From NCBI GenBank assembly GCA_002356515.1, contig AP017605.1, positions 992,001 to 1,056,000 of the forward strand: DNA of 64,000 nt, given 5' to 3'. The stretch is from Mesorhizobium loti (GTDB taxonomy: Bacteria > Pseudomonadota > Alphaproteobacteria > Rhizobiales > Rhizobiaceae). This document shows, piece by piece, positions 18,476 through 28,421 of this stretch. A model generated the notes under the pieces. That model searched no databases. It was not told the origin of the DNA and was given only the letters and a program-made list of their open reading frames with translations. Position 1 is the stretch's first letter. Every line of letters begins with the position of its first letter. The translations under genes were made by a program, and so were the position numbers.

Positions 18476-19642
18476 ATGGACGCCGCGGTCGATGCGAGCA
18501 CCAGCCAGTTCGAACTCAACGAGGAACAGCGCGCCATCCAGGAGATGGCGCAGGCCTTCGCCGCCGACCGCGTCGCGCCGAATGCGCTCGACTGGGATCG
18601 CCGGAAGCATTTCCCGGCCGACGTCATCCGCGAGACCGGGCCGCTCGGCCTCGGCGGCATCTATGTCAGGGACGATGTCGGCGGTTCCGCGCTCGGCCGC
18701 CTCGACGCCGTGCTGATCTTCGAGGCGCTGTCGCATGCCGATCCTGGCTTTTCGTCCTTCATCTCGATCCACAACATGGTGGCCTCGATGATCGACCGCT
18801 TCGGCAATGACGAGCAGCGCCAGCGCTTCCTGCCGAAGCTCACCTCCATGGAATGGCTGGCAAGCTACTGCCTGACCGAACCGGGCTCCGGCTCGGATGC
18901 CGCGGCGCTCAAGACCCGCGCGGTGAAGAGCGGCGGCGACTATGTGCTCAACGGCGCCAAGCAATTCATCTCGGGCGCCGGCGACAGCGATGTCTATGCC
19001 GTGATGGTGCGCACCGGCGCCGACGGGCCGAAAGGCATCTCCACAATCGTCGTGCCGAAAGATGCGCCTGGCCTCTCCTTCGGTGCCAACGAGCACAAGA
19101 TGGGCTGGCATATGCAGTCGACCCGCCAGGTCATTTTCGAGGACTGCAAGGTGCCGGCGGAAAACCTTTTGTCGGGTGAAGGCGCCGGTTTCGGCATCGC
19201 CATGGCCGGGCTCGATGGCGGCCGGCTGAACATCGCCGCCTGTTCGCTGGGCGGCGCCCAGTCGGCGCTCGACAAGGCGCTGTCCTACACCGCCGAGCGC
19301 AAGGCCTTCGGCTCGAAGATCAACCAGTTCCAGGCGCTGCAGTTCAGGCTGGCCGACATGGAGACGGAGCTGCAGGCGTCGCGCATCTTCCTCTATGCGG
19401 CGGCCTCCAAGCTCGACCGCAAGGCGCCCGATGCCGGCAAATGGTCGGCGATGGCCAAGCGCTTCGTCACCGATACCGGCTTCAACGTCGCCAACAACGC
19501 GCTGCAGCTGCTCGGTGGTTACGGCTATCTGCACGATTACGGCATCGAGAAACTGGTACGCGACCTCAGAGTCCACCAGATCCTCGAAGGCACCAACGAG
19601 ATCATGCGCGTCATCATCGCGCGGGCATTGATCGGCCGCTGA
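18476..19642 (+). CDS. Acyl-CoA dehydrogenase (isobutyryl-CoA dehydrogenase-like)
   Basis: A 388-residue FAD enzyme of the acyl-CoA dehydrogenase family. Signatures are YCLTEPGSGSDAAAL (first ACAD motif), QLLGGYGYLHDYGIEKLVRD (second motif) and the catalytic glutamate in QILEGTNEIMR, as in the isobutyryl/short-branched-chain group. It is followed 26 bases later by mmsB, so the likely role is oxidation of isobutyryl-CoA to methacrylyl-CoA in valine breakdown. Specificity is inferred from this neighbour. Confidence 0.85.
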   Translation: MDAAVDASTSQFELNEEQRAIQEMAQAFAADRVAPNALDWDRRKHFPADVIRETGPLGLGGIYVRDDVGGSALGRLDAVLIFEALSHADPGFSSFISIHNMVASMIDRFGNDEQRQRFLPKLTSMEWLASYCLTEPGSGSDAAALKTRAVKSGGDYVLNGAKQFISGAGDSDVYAVMVRTGADGPKGISTIVVPKDAPGLSFGANEHKMGWHMQSTRQVIFEDCKVPAENLLSGEGAGFGIAMAGLDGGRLNIAACSLGGAQSALDKALSYTAERKAFGSKINQFQALQFRLADMETELQASRIFLYAAASKLDRKAPDAGKWSAMAKRFVTDTGFNVANNALQLLGGYGYLHDYGIEKLVRDLRVHQILEGTNEIMRVIIARALIGR

Positions 19643-19668
19643 AGCCAATAAACTCCGGGAGTGAGACA

Positions 19669-20553
19669 ATGACGACGATCGCCTTCATCGGCCTCGGCAA
19701 TATGGGCAATCCAATGGCCGTTAACCTGGTCAAGGCTGGGCATCAAGTGCATGGCTTCGATCTGATGCCCGAGAATTTGACCGTCGCGCGCGAGCAGGGC
19801 GTCGTTGTCATGGCCAATGCGCCGGCCGCCGTGAAGGATGCCGATGTGGTGATCACCATGCTGCCCGCCGGCAAGCATGTGCTGTCGGTCTATGAGGACA
19901 TCGCGCCCAAGGCGAAAAAGGGCGCGCTGTTCATCGATTCCTCGACCATCGACGTCGACTCGGCGCGCAAGGCGCATGCGATTGCCGCGAAGCACGGCCT
20001 GCTCTCCATCGATGCACCCGTCTCGGGCGGCACCGGTGGTGCGGCAGCCGGCACGCTGACCTTCATGGCCGGCGGCTCGAACGATGCCTTCGCCGCCGCC
20101 GAACCTATCCTGAAGCCGATGGCGGGCCGCATCGTCCATTGCGGCGGCGACGGTGCCGGTCAGGCGGCGAAGATCTGCAACAACATGATCCTCGGCATCT
20201 CGATGATCGGCGTCGCCGAGGCTTTCGTGCTGGCGGAAAAGCTCGGCCTGTCGCATCAGGCGCTGTTCGACGTCGCCTCGACCTCGTCGGGCCAGTGCTG
20301 GTCCTTGACCACCTATTGTCCGGTGCCCGGCCCGGTGCCCACCTCCCCCGCCAACAGGGATTACAAGCCAGGTTTTGCCGCGGCGCTTATGCTGAAAGAC
20401 CTGAAATTGTCCCAGGAAGCAGCACTTGGCGCGGGCGCGGTGACTCCGCTTGGCGCCGAGGCGGCGCAGCTCTATGCCCTGTTCAACGCCCAGGGGCATG
20501 GCGGCGCCGATTTCTCCGGCATAATTAATTTTCTAAGGGGTAACCCAGCGTAA
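19669..20553 (+). CDS. mmsB: 3-hydroxyisobutyrate dehydrogenase
   Basis: A 294-residue NAD-dependent beta-hydroxyacid dehydrogenase. The N-terminal dinucleotide site is FIGLGNMGNPMAVNL, the substrate-binding signature is DAPVSGGTGGAAAGTLTFM, and the catalytic lysine lies in GAGQAAKICNNMIL. It oxidises 3-hydroxyisobutyrate to methylmalonate semialdehyde in valine catabolism. It is preceded by the dehydrogenase gene with a GGGAGTGAG ribosome-binding region. Family assignment is firm. Confidence 0.9.
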   Translation: MTTIAFIGLGNMGNPMAVNLVKAGHQVHGFDLMPENLTVAREQGVVVMANAPAAVKDADVVITMLPAGKHVLSVYEDIAPKAKKGALFIDSSTIDVDSARKAHAIAAKHGLLSIDAPVSGGTGGAAAGTLTFMAGGSNDAFAAAEPILKPMAGRIVHCGGDGAGQAAKICNNMILGISMIGVAEAFVLAEKLGLSHQALFDVASTSSGQCWSLTTYCPVPGPVPTSPANRDYKPGFAAALMLKDLKLSQEAALGAGAVTPLGAEAAQLYALFNAQGHGGADFSGIINFLRGNPA

Positions 20554-20769
20554 CCAACGGATTTTATGGGTTTTTCCCGGATCAACCCGGCAGAAAACCC
20601 GCAAATTTAGATTTGCTTAAGCTCTCGATAACTCCGCGGTAACGATGTCCCTATAAAACGGATGGCGAGGCGGACATATCGCATCCGCCCGGCGCTCCGG
20701 ATCAGGTCTCGCGTACCGGAGCCCGTAAGTTTCGCAGTGTTTCAGTAGCGAAACGCCATGCGTATCTGG

Positions 20770-20806
20770 CAAAGCCGCGTTCCCGATGGAGCGCGGTTTT
20801 TGCGTT
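20770..20806 (+). terminator. Possible terminator after mmsB
   Basis: Imperfect hairpin (aaagccgcgttcc pairing with ggagcgcggtttt) ending in a T-run on the plus strand, in the 280-base gap between mmsB and the convergent frameshifted gene. The rest of this gap shows no gene. Confidence 0.5.
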
Positions 20807-20833
20807 TCTGCCGCACACAATCAAGCCTTGCGT

Positions 20834-21477
20834 CTATATTCCGATCGCCGCGTTCGGGATTGGCACATGATCTTCGTTCGTCAATACGATCGGCGCATCC
20901 ACCCCATCCACCCTGACCACCAGCAGTCGTATGCTCCATGTGCCTGCATTGCGAACCAGGTGGGAAAACACGGTACCTTTGCCTTTGGCGCCATGGACCG
21001 GAATGCCGAACTGGGCATCGCCGGCGCCATTCGCGTTGACGTTGAGACTGCCGCCAACCCAGAAATTGTCGGTCATATCGTCGCCGATTGCGGCTTTCAC
21101 GCGGGTGTCGGCGCGAATGGCATCCATGGTCATGTGGTAGGCATCACTGCCTTTCAGGATGTAGGGAACGCTGCCGACCGACGCCGCGCAACCGCCGATC
21201 CCCACCACCCAGACGACCAGCCCGGCGATCGCCCAGTTGCGCTGCGTCTTGCGGAACTGCTCCGCGTCGCGCCAGGCCCGTTCTGCCAGGCCCAGCGGCT
21301 GCCGCGTGCGCCAAGCACAAAGATCATGATGAGGTTGACGACCGGGATCAGCGCCAGCAGCGCGATGAAAGTGCTGTTGCCAATTCCCCAGATCCAGTTG
21401 AGGAAGAAGGCGCCCCAATTCCAGCGATCGAGTTCGGCCGGGATTTCAGCCGGCTGGTTGAGCGGTTGTCCGGCCAT
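20834..21477 (-). pseudogene. Frameshifted membrane protein with C-terminal Coa1/Tim21-like domain
   Basis: The two halves of one gene are in different minus-strand frames. The 5' half (start at 21477 with a GGGGGA ribosome-binding site) encodes MAGQPLNQPAEIPAELDRWN and a membrane span up to GARGSRWAWQN. The 3' half resumes with RAWRDAEQFRKTQRNWAIAG, a second span and a soluble domain resembling cytochrome-oxidase-assembly Coa1-type proteins. A single missing base near 21280, in the run gcccgttctg, accounts for the shift. It may be a real inactivation or a sequencing error. Confidence 0.75.
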
Positions 21478-21561
21478 GATGTCCCCCATCGGTGCGCATA
21501 CCGATTGGTTCTAGCCCATGATCTCGACAATGCGCAAAATCAAAGTTCTGCAGGGTCTATT

Positions 21562-21927
21562 TCAAGCCTTTGACGAAAGCCGGCGAAAATTCGCCTTCAC
21601 TGCGCGGCTTGCCGGCTTCAGCGCGGCGCTGATCGACCGTTCTGCCGCGACGCCGTTGAACAGCGACGGCGTGCGACCGGAAAGGAGTTCTGGCCAGAAC
21701 CGCGACGCCGACTGCAGGAACGACATTTGCGCCGCGAACGCGCCCTCGGCGATTGCCGCGGTCTTCTCGTTCACCGCACGCACGGTTTCGGTGCCCCAGG
21801 GCTGGCTGCTGCCGGCGTCCATCGCCATCAACGGCAGACGCATCATCGCCACCATCGGCGCCAGCATCAGGTCGGCGCCGATGCTGGCTGCTTCCTGCGC
21901 GCGTCGGCTCTTGCCGGCTTTTCTCAT
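21562..21927 (-). CDS. Conserved hypothetical protein, phasin-like composition
   Basis: A 121-residue alanine-rich, mostly helical, basic protein with no signal peptide. The central part (EKTAAIAEGAFAAQMSFLQS) has the amphipathic character of phasin-family granule proteins, but the resemblance is weak. Function is not recognised. It is single-gene, with 138 bases between it and the aminotransferase upstream in map order. Confidence 0.5.
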   Translation of the reverse strand: MRKAGKSRRAQEAASIGADLMLAPMVAMMRLPLMAMDAGSSQPWGTETVRAVNEKTAAIAEGAFAAQMSFLQSASRFWPELLSGRTPSLFNGVAAERSISAALKPASRAVKANFRRLSSKA

Positions 21928-22065
21928 GGAAATGAGCCCCCTATCGCAGCCGGATCGGCCGCTGCCTCACACACTACGCGCGGAGGATGAAGTTTGTTCC
22001 CCATCGAGGCAGTATGTTTCCCGAGGCCGGGCGTTCCCTGAAGAAACGCCCGGTCGGGGTTCGGC

Positions 22066-23445
22066 TTACCGCTTGCGCAGATCTGCCTGTGCCAGGTCCA
22101 GCGCTTTGCCGATACGCTCGCAGGCCATGTCGATCGTGTCGCGGGTCCAGATCAGCGGCGGCGACAGGATCATCGTGTCACCGGTGGCGCGCAGCATCAT
22201 GCCGTTGGCAATCGCGTGATCACGCACCGTCACCGCGGCACTTCCCGACGGCAGGAACCGTTCCTTGGTCGCCTTGTCCTTGACGATCTCGATCGCCCCC
22301 ATCAGGCCGATCGAACGCACCTCGCCGACCAGATCATGCCCGGCAATGCGCTCCTGCAAGGCCTTGGCGAAATAAGGTCCGGTGTCGTTCCTGACACGGT
22401 CGACCAAGCCTTCCTGCTCGATGATCTCGAGGTTCTTCAAGGCCACGGCGCAGGCCACCGGATGCCCGGAATAGGTGTAGCCGTGGTTGAACTCGCCGCC
22501 CTTGTCGACCAGCGTCGAGGTGATGCGGTCGCCGACCAGCAGTGCCGACAGCGGCTGGTAGCCCGAGGTCAACGCCTTGGCCGTGGTGATGGTATCGGGC
22601 TCGATGCCGAAGGTCTGCGCCGCGAACCATTCGCCCGTGCGGCCATAGCCGGTGATGACCTCGTCGAGCATCAAAAGCACATCGTACTTGCGGCAGATGC
22701 GCTGCACTTCCGGCCAGTAGCTCGCCGGCGGGATCTTGACGCCGCCCGCGCCCATCACCGGCTCGCCGATGAAAGCCGCGACCTTGTCGGCGCCGGCCTC
22801 GAGGATGGCGTCCTCGACCGATTTGGCCGCGCGCAGGCCGAAATCATGGTCGCTCTCGCCCGGCAGCGCCAGCTCATAGGCATAGGGCATCATCACATGG
22901 ACGATGTTGGGCACGGCGCCATTGAGCTGCTTGTGCATGGCGTCCATGCCGCCGAGCGACGTGCCGGCGATGGTCGAGCCGTGATAGGCCATCTTGCGCG
23001 AGATGATGCGGTTCTTCTCCGGCTTGCCCTCGATCACCCAGTAGTGGCGGACAAGACGCAAGGCGGTGTCGTTGGCCTCCGAGCCAGAGGAGCCGTAGAA
23101 CACCTGATTGACGTTCTTCGGCGCGATCTCGGCCAGCTTCTTGGACAACAGCACCGGCGTCGGCGTCGAGCATTTAAAGAAGGAATTGTAGTAAGGCAGT
23201 TCCTTCATCTGCGCATAGGCGGCCTCGGCCAGTTCGTCGCGGCCATAGCCGATGTTGACGCACCACAGGCCGGCCATGCCGTCGAGCAGCTCCGCCCCTT
23301 CGGAATCGTAGATGAACGGGCCATTGGCGTGGGTGATGATGCGCGAACCCGCCTCGCGCAATTCCTTGTGGTCGGTGAAGGGATGGAGATGATGCGCGGC
23401 GTCGATCTGCTGAAGCTGCTTCAGCGAATAATTCTGATAGGTCAT
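22066..23445 (-). CDS. Class III pyridoxal-phosphate aminotransferase
   Basis: A 459-residue omega-amino acid/amine:pyruvate aminotransferase-like enzyme. The PLP-binding features are FYGSSGSEANDTALRL, the aspartate in LLMLDEVITGYGRTG, and the Schiff-base lysine in TTAKALTSGYQPLSA. Close relatives act on putrescine, beta-alanine, taurine or other omega-amines with pyruvate as acceptor; the substrate cannot be fixed from sequence alone. Transcribed alone, ending about 140 bases from the phasin-like gene. Confidence 0.85.
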   Translation of the reverse strand: MTYQNYSLKQLQQIDAAHHLHPFTDHKELREAGSRIITHANGPFIYDSEGAELLDGMAGLWCVNIGYGRDELAEAAYAQMKELPYYNSFFKCSTPTPVLLSKKLAEIAPKNVNQVFYGSSGSEANDTALRLVRHYWVIEGKPEKNRIISRKMAYHGSTIAGTSLGGMDAMHKQLNGAVPNIVHVMMPYAYELALPGESDHDFGLRAAKSVEDAILEAGADKVAAFIGEPVMGAGGVKIPPASYWPEVQRICRKYDVLLMLDEVITGYGRTGEWFAAQTFGIEPDTITTAKALTSGYQPLSALLVGDRITSTLVDKGGEFNHGYTYSGHPVACAVALKNLEIIEQEGLVDRVRNDTGPYFAKALQERIAGHDLVGEVRSIGLMGAIEIVKDKATKERFLPSGSAAVTVRDHAIANGMMLRATGDTMILSPPLIWTRDTIDMACERIGKALDLAQADLRKR

Positions 23446-23495
23446 GTGTGATTCTTTCCTCTGGATTCAGTCCGGCTGGCGCCGGGGCGAATGCA

Positions 23496-23621
23496 TCAGA
23501 GGCTGGCAGGCGGCGAATAACCGATGCGGGCGCACAGCCGCAAAAGCTCCGCGCGCAGCGTGCGCGGTGACGGTGTCACCGCGACCCCGAACGTGCAGAC
23601 AAAGGTCATAGCAGGAGCCAT
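23496..23621 (-). CDS. Possible 41-residue ORF in intergenic region
   Basis: A short frame starting ATG at 23621 in the 245-base gap between the oligopeptidase and aminotransferase genes. It encodes a Leu/Arg-rich peptide ending LCARIGYSPPASL. There is no convincing ribosome-binding site and no recognised family. It may be noise or a remnant. Confidence 0.15.
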   Translation of the reverse strand: MAPAMTFVCTFGVAVTPSPRTLRAELLRLCARIGYSPPASL

Positions 23622-23689
23622 GGCGGGCACCTTAGAGCAAAGGCTGGCCGAGGTGAACCACCCTTTGCTTGGCCCATGAACAAATGACT

Positions 23690-25753
23690 CTAGGCCTTGG
23701 CGGTCAACGCCCGCTGCAGGAAGACATATTTCATCGCCGTCTGCGCCGCCTGCGGCCGGCGGTCGCCACGCCCGCCATGCCCGCCTTCCGTCTCCTCGAA
23801 AAACAGCGTCTCGGCATGGCCGGCCTCCTGCAGCCGGGCGGCCATCTTGCGGGCATGGCCGGGATGGACGCGGTCATCGGCTGTCGAGGTGGTCAACAGC
23901 ACCGGCGGATAGGCAGCATTAGCCTGGACGTGCTGGTAGGGCGAATAGGCGGACAGCCATTTTGCATCTTCCGGCTTCGACGGATCGCCATATTCGGCCA
24001 TCCATGAGGCGCCGGGCGGCAATTCGGTGTAGCGCAGCATGTCGAGCAGCGGCACCTCGATGATGACGGCGCCGAACAGTTCCGGGTGTTGCGTCAAGGA
24101 AACGCCGGTCAGCAGGCCGCCATTCGAGCCGCCCTGGATGCCGAGCGAGCTGGCCGTCGCGATGCCGCGCCTGACGACGTCTTCGGCCACGGCGGCGAAA
24201 TCGTCAAAACCGTTCTGGCGATTGCCTTTCAGCGCCGCCTGATGCCAGGCCGGCCCGAACTCGCCACCGCCGCGGATGCAGGCCTGCACATAGGCGTTGC
24301 CCTTCTCCAGCCACAGCCTGCCGCGCACGCCGGCATAGCCGGGCAAGAGCGGCACTTCGAAGCCGCCATAGCCGTAGAGCAGCGTCGGCACCGGCCCCTT
24401 CTGGTCGCGCCGCCTGACGACGAAGTACGGGATCATCGTGCCGTCCTTCGAGCGCGCCTCGAACTGTTCCGAGATCAGCGGCGCGGCATCGAACCGCGCC
24501 GGCTGCGACTTCACCGTCTCCAGCGTCTCACCATCATCATCCGACCAGATGATCGAACTCGGCGTCAGGAAATCGGTGAAGGAGAAGGACACGCTGGAGC
24601 CGAAATGCTCGGCATGGCTGATGCCGACAGTGCCGTTCTCGGGCAGCGCGACGGGCTTAAGCGACCAGGCGCCGCCCTTGCGCTCGCAGACGAGCACCTT
24701 GCCGCGCACATTGTCCATCAGGCTGACGAACAGCCGGTCCTGTGTGTGGGCAATGCCGGCGATCGAGACGCGATAGGCCGGCGCCAGCAGGGTCTCGATG
24801 GCGCCGAAACTGCCGGTTTCGATCCAGTGCGCGAAATCGAGCGAGTAAAGCCCGTCCGGCTGGCAGGCGGTACCGTCCGGCGCCGTCCACGGTGTACGCA
24901 CCCCGAACACCAGCTGATCCTTGAAAAGCGATGTGTCGGTGGCGTCGTCGGGCAGCGGAATGCGCCGGTTTTCACCAGACGGCAGATGCAAGAAGCTGTG
25001 CGATGCGAAGAAATCGATCGCCCGCGCCAGAAACACGTGACGCTTGTCGCCGTCGAACTCGACGCCGGCTCCGGCGGCGAGATCCTCGGTCTTTGCCTCG
25101 AAGATCGGCATCGCCTCTTCCAGCTTGGTGCCGCGCTTCCACAACTTGATCACGCGCGGGTAGCCGGATTCGGTCTTATCAGCGTCCTCGAAGGCCGCCG
25201 AGACGATGACGGTGTCCTTGTCCAGCCAACTGAAGCCCGACTTCGAGGCTCGCGCGTGATATCCGCCTTCTACGAATGATTTGGTTTCGATGTCGAATTC
25301 GCGCATCTCGCTGGCATCGCCGCCATCCGGCGACATCGACAGCAGGCAACGGCTGAAGTCCGGATAGAGGCGGCTGGCGCCGCTGAACACCCATTTTATG
25401 CCCTCCTTCGCCGCAAGCTGGTCGAAGTCGATGATCGTTTCCCAGACCGGCTTCTCGGTCTTGTAGGACGCGACCGTCGTGCGGCGCCACAGGCCGAGCG
25501 CATTGGTCTTGTCCTGCCAGAAATTATAGACATGGCCGGCGATTGCCGCGCCGACGGCTATGTTGTCCTCGGCCGTCATCAGGTCGAGCGCCGTCTCGAA
25601 CGACGCCTGATAGGACGGATCGCCCTGCAATTCGCCTGTCGTGATCTCGTTCTGGCCATGCACCCAGTCGAGCGACTGCTTGGCGGTCCTGTCCTCCAGC
25701 CAGAGAAAGGGATCTTCGATGCTGGCTTCTGGCTTGGTGATGGGCTTGGTCAT
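23690..25753 (-). CDS. Prolyl oligopeptidase family serine peptidase
   Basis: A 687-residue S9-family peptidase: N-terminal beta-propeller gating domain (from EDPFLWLEDRTAKQSLDWV) and C-terminal alpha/beta hydrolase with catalytic Ser in GIQGGSNGGLLTG, Asp in TADDRVHPGHA and His in TEGGHGGRGD. It cleaves short peptides after proline in the cytoplasm. The start at 25753 is supported by GGAG seven bases upstream. A longer frame to 25957 lacks family sequence. Confidence 0.9.
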   Translation of the reverse strand: MTKPITKPEASIEDPFLWLEDRTAKQSLDWVHGQNEITTGELQGDPSYQASFETALDLMTAEDNIAVGAAIAGHVYNFWQDKTNALGLWRRTTVASYKTEKPVWETIIDFDQLAAKEGIKWVFSGASRLYPDFSRCLLSMSPDGGDASEMREFDIETKSFVEGGYHARASKSGFSWLDKDTVIVSAAFEDADKTESGYPRVIKLWKRGTKLEEAMPIFEAKTEDLAAGAGVEFDGDKRHVFLARAIDFFASHSFLHLPSGENRRIPLPDDATDTSLFKDQLVFGVRTPWTAPDGTACQPDGLYSLDFAHWIETGSFGAIETLLAPAYRVSIAGIAHTQDRLFVSLMDNVRGKVLVCERKGGAWSLKPVALPENGTVGISHAEHFGSSVSFSFTDFLTPSSIIWSDDDGETLETVKSQPARFDAAPLISEQFEARSKDGTMIPYFVVRRRDQKGPVPTLLYGYGGFEVPLLPGYAGVRGRLWLEKGNAYVQACIRGGGEFGPAWHQAALKGNRQNGFDDFAAVAEDVVRRGIATASSLGIQGGSNGGLLTGVSLTQHPELFGAVIIEVPLLDMLRYTELPPGASWMAEYGDPSKPEDAKWLSAYSPYQHVQANAAYPPVLLTTSTADDRVHPGHARKMAARLQEAGHAETLFFEETEGGHGGRGDRRPQAAQTAMKYVFLQRALTAKA

Positions 25754-25832
25754 GGAATCTCCGATAGTTTCGGCACGCAACATCGACATGCCGCAGCCGG
25801 TATTCAAGAGTTGCGGCATCTCAACAGTGGAT

Positions 25833-26993
25833 TCAGGCCTTCCCGCGACCAGCGACACTCGCCACCGCCAGCACCAGGCATAGCAGGCCAAGCGTGATCG
25901 GCAGGCCTCTTGCGCCAAGTATGTCCATGGCGGTGCCAGCCAACGGCGGCACGGCAATGCCGCCGACGCCCCACATCAGCGAGAAGGCGGCGTTGCCGGC
26001 GACAAGCGTCGAGCCGCTGAAACGCTCGCCAAGCTCGATGATCGACGTCGTGTAGATGCCGTAGGAAACCGCGCCCCAGACAAAGATCATCGGCCAGATC
26101 AGCGGCGTTTCGATGAGAAGCGGCAGCAGCATGCATCCGAGCACGGTCAGGCAAACACAGGCAAGCCGCACCAGGCGTGCGGTCAGCCTCTCCGCCAGCA
26201 GGCCGAGCGGCACCTGCATGGCAATGTTGCCGGCGATCATCATCGACAGCAGCGCCGACATACGGACTTCAGCGATGCCGTGATGGGTGCCATAGACCGG
26301 CAGCAGGGCCAGCGCCCCTTGTTCGAAACCCGCGGCCACGATGACCGCGAACAGAAGCAGCCACGCCATCGGCACGAAGCCAAGGACGGAAACCTGGTGA
26401 CCGGCTTCGTCGACCTTCGGCAGGCGTGGCAGCACCGAGGCCAGGCAGATGCCGCACAGCACGAAGGCACAAATGCCGACGAGGAAGGGCGGCCACCCCT
26501 GCGTGCCGACCGCAAGCAGGCAGAGCGGACCAGCAGCAAAGCCGGCCGAGATGATCGTCGAATAGACGCCCATGATGCGCCCGCGCCGCGCCGGCGGCGC
26601 CAGCGCGATCACCCAGATTTCGCTCAAGACATAGAGCGGATTGGTCACCACGCCGATCAGGAAGCGCAGGGGAAACCAGAGATAGACATTCTGCGTCCAG
26701 CCGATCAGCGCCAGCACGACAGCCGAGAGCGCGGCACAAATGAGCGCCGTGCGCCCTGCCCCGAACCGCCGCGCCAGCCCTGGGATGAGCGGCGACGAGA
26801 CGATGAAGCCGATCGGCGTCATCGCCGCCGACAGGCCGATCAGCGCCGGCGAGACGCCCTGGCGCTGCAGAATGAAGCTCAGCAGCGGGTAGGACAGTCC
26901 CTGCGCGATGGCGAACACCGAGACGGTCGCGATCACGCCGGTGATCGCTGCCCATTGCATTGCTTCGCCAGTTTCCGAATCCGCCACGGCCAT
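25833..26993 (-). CDS. MFS transporter, tandem paralogue A
   Basis: A 386-residue 12-span major facilitator protein starting at 26993. The conserved first helices read AIAQGLSYPLLSFILQRQGV and the loop after helix 2 carries the family charge pattern. It is closely related to the adjacent MFS gene at 27086-28261 through their length (SPALIGLSAAMTPIGFI versus SPGLIGLSAAMMPLGLI), indicating a tandem duplication. The substrate is unknown; it may be a drug or metabolite exporter. Confidence 0.85.
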   Translation of the reverse strand: MAVADSETGEAMQWAAITGVIATVSVFAIAQGLSYPLLSFILQRQGVSPALIGLSAAMTPIGFIVSSPLIPGLARRFGAGRTALICAALSAVVLALIGWTQNVYLWFPLRFLIGVVTNPLYVLSEIWVIALAPPARRGRIMGVYSTIISAGFAAGPLCLLAVGTQGWPPFLVGICAFVLCGICLASVLPRLPKVDEAGHQVSVLGFVPMAWLLLFAVIVAAGFEQGALALLPVYGTHHGIAEVRMSALLSMMIAGNIAMQVPLGLLAERLTARLVRLACVCLTVLGCMLLPLLIETPLIWPMIFVWGAVSYGIYTTSIIELGERFSGSTLVAGNAAFSLMWGVGGIAVPPLAGTAMDILGARGLPITLGLLCLVLAVASVAGRGKA

Positions 26994-27085
26994 GGTCTTA
27001 CCGTTGGAGTGAGGCAGGATAAGCGGTCCGGCCAAACAGCGGTAAGCTCCGCCGGCGAAAAGCGCTTGCTCCAGCCAGGTCCATG

Positions 27086-28261
27086 TCAGGAGACCCGGCG
27101 TCGGGCGGAGCGGTACAGAGCGAAGGCGACCAGAACCGCGTCGAGACCGGCGATCACCAAGGGCAGGCCCAGCGGGCCGATGCCTTGCATCAGCAGCCCG
27201 GCGCCGGGCGGACCGACAATGCCGCCAACACCCCACAGCAAGGCGAAGGCCGCATTGCCGGTGACGAGCAGCGTGCCCTTGAAGCGGCTGCCGAGTTCGA
27301 CCAGCGCCATCGTGTAGACGCCGTAACCGACAGCGCCCATCACCAGCAGCACGCCCCAGATCAGCGGTGAGGTGATCAGCAGCGGCAGCAGTGCCGCGCA
27401 AACCGTTGTCGCCACCGCGCAGGCCACGATCATCGGGCGGCCGCCGAACCGCTCGGCCAGCAGGCCAAGTGGGATCTGCAGCAGGATGTTGCCGAGCGAC
27501 AGCGCCATCACCAGTGCGGCGAGCACGGCTTCCGGCAGGCCATAGCCGGCGCCGAAGACCGGGACCAGCGCATAGGTGCTTTGCTGGACGGCGGCCGACA
27601 CCAGCACGGCCAGCAGCAGCGCCGGCGCCAGCCGGGCAAAACCGACAAAGCTGCCGGCCGGCTGACCGTCATCCTCGAAGCCGGTAAGTTTTGACGAGAC
27701 AAGACGCAGGATGACGGCGCAAAGCAAGAAGCCGCCGACACCGACGCTGAACGGCGCCCAGCCCGATGTGCCGACGAACGTCAAGGTGAAGGGTCCGGCG
27801 GCATAGCCGGCGCCCATCAGCGTGTTGAACACGCCCATCACCCGGCCGCGCCGCGACGGCGGTGCCAGCGACAGCGCCCACACCTCGCCAAGGATATAGA
27901 GAGGGTTGATGACCACGCCGATGATGAAGCGGATGACGTACCAGGCCACCCAGTTCTGCAGATAGCCGATGCCGAGGAAGCACAGCGCGCCGATCAGCGA
28001 GCAGCCGACCGCCAGGTTGCGCGCGCCGACCAGCCGCACCGCCGCCGGCACGAACGAGGCCGACAGGATCAGCCCGAGCGGCATCATCGCCGCCGACAGT
28101 CCGATCAGCCCGGGCGACAGGCCTTGCTTCTGCATCAGAAGCGTGAACAGCGGCGAGCTCAGCCCTTGCGCGGCGCCGAACATGGCAAGTGCCGCGGTGA
28201 CGCCGGCGAGCGCTGCCCACTGCGTTCCCGCTTCGCCTTCGGCGGCGTTGGTTGCGACCAT
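27086..28261 (-). CDS. MFS transporter, tandem paralogue B
   Basis: A 391-residue 12-span MFS transporter, co-directional with and 92 bases upstream of its paralogue. The start at 28261 (MVATNAAEG) is preceded by GAAGAGAG. The N-terminal helices contain AAQGLSSPLFTLLMQKQGLS and the cytoplasmic loop SLAPPSRRGRVMGVFN, which matches ALAPPARRGRIMGVYS in the neighbour. The substrate is unknown. Confidence 0.85.
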   Translation of the reverse strand: MVATNAAEGEAGTQWAALAGVTAALAMFGAAQGLSSPLFTLLMQKQGLSPGLIGLSAAMMPLGLILSASFVPAAVRLVGARNLAVGCSLIGALCFLGIGYLQNWVAWYVIRFIIGVVINPLYILGEVWALSLAPPSRRGRVMGVFNTLMGAGYAAGPFTLTFVGTSGWAPFSVGVGGFLLCAVILRLVSSKLTGFEDDGQPAGSFVGFARLAPALLLAVLVSAAVQQSTYALVPVFGAGYGLPEAVLAALVMALSLGNILLQIPLGLLAERFGGRPMIVACAVATTVCAALLPLLITSPLIWGVLLVMGAVGYGVYTMALVELGSRFKGTLLVTGNAAFALLWGVGGIVGPPGAGLLMQGIGPLGLPLVIAGLDAVLVAFALYRSARRRVS

Positions 28262-28421
28262 ACAGCTCTCTTCGCCCGGACACTTGCCAGCCCATTTGCC
28301 GGCCATCAGGCCGGCGAGCCCCAGCTATCGGTTCATTGCCGGAAAAGGAAGGTCCAGGCGCGGAAATCCAATTGTCCGGGATCGTCCGGCGGCCTCTCTT
28401 CATCGGATCGGCTCTTGACGA

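Noticed and set aside
22216..23451. A 411-codon frame opposite the class III aminotransferase
   Set aside because: Antisense shadow without recognisable motifs.
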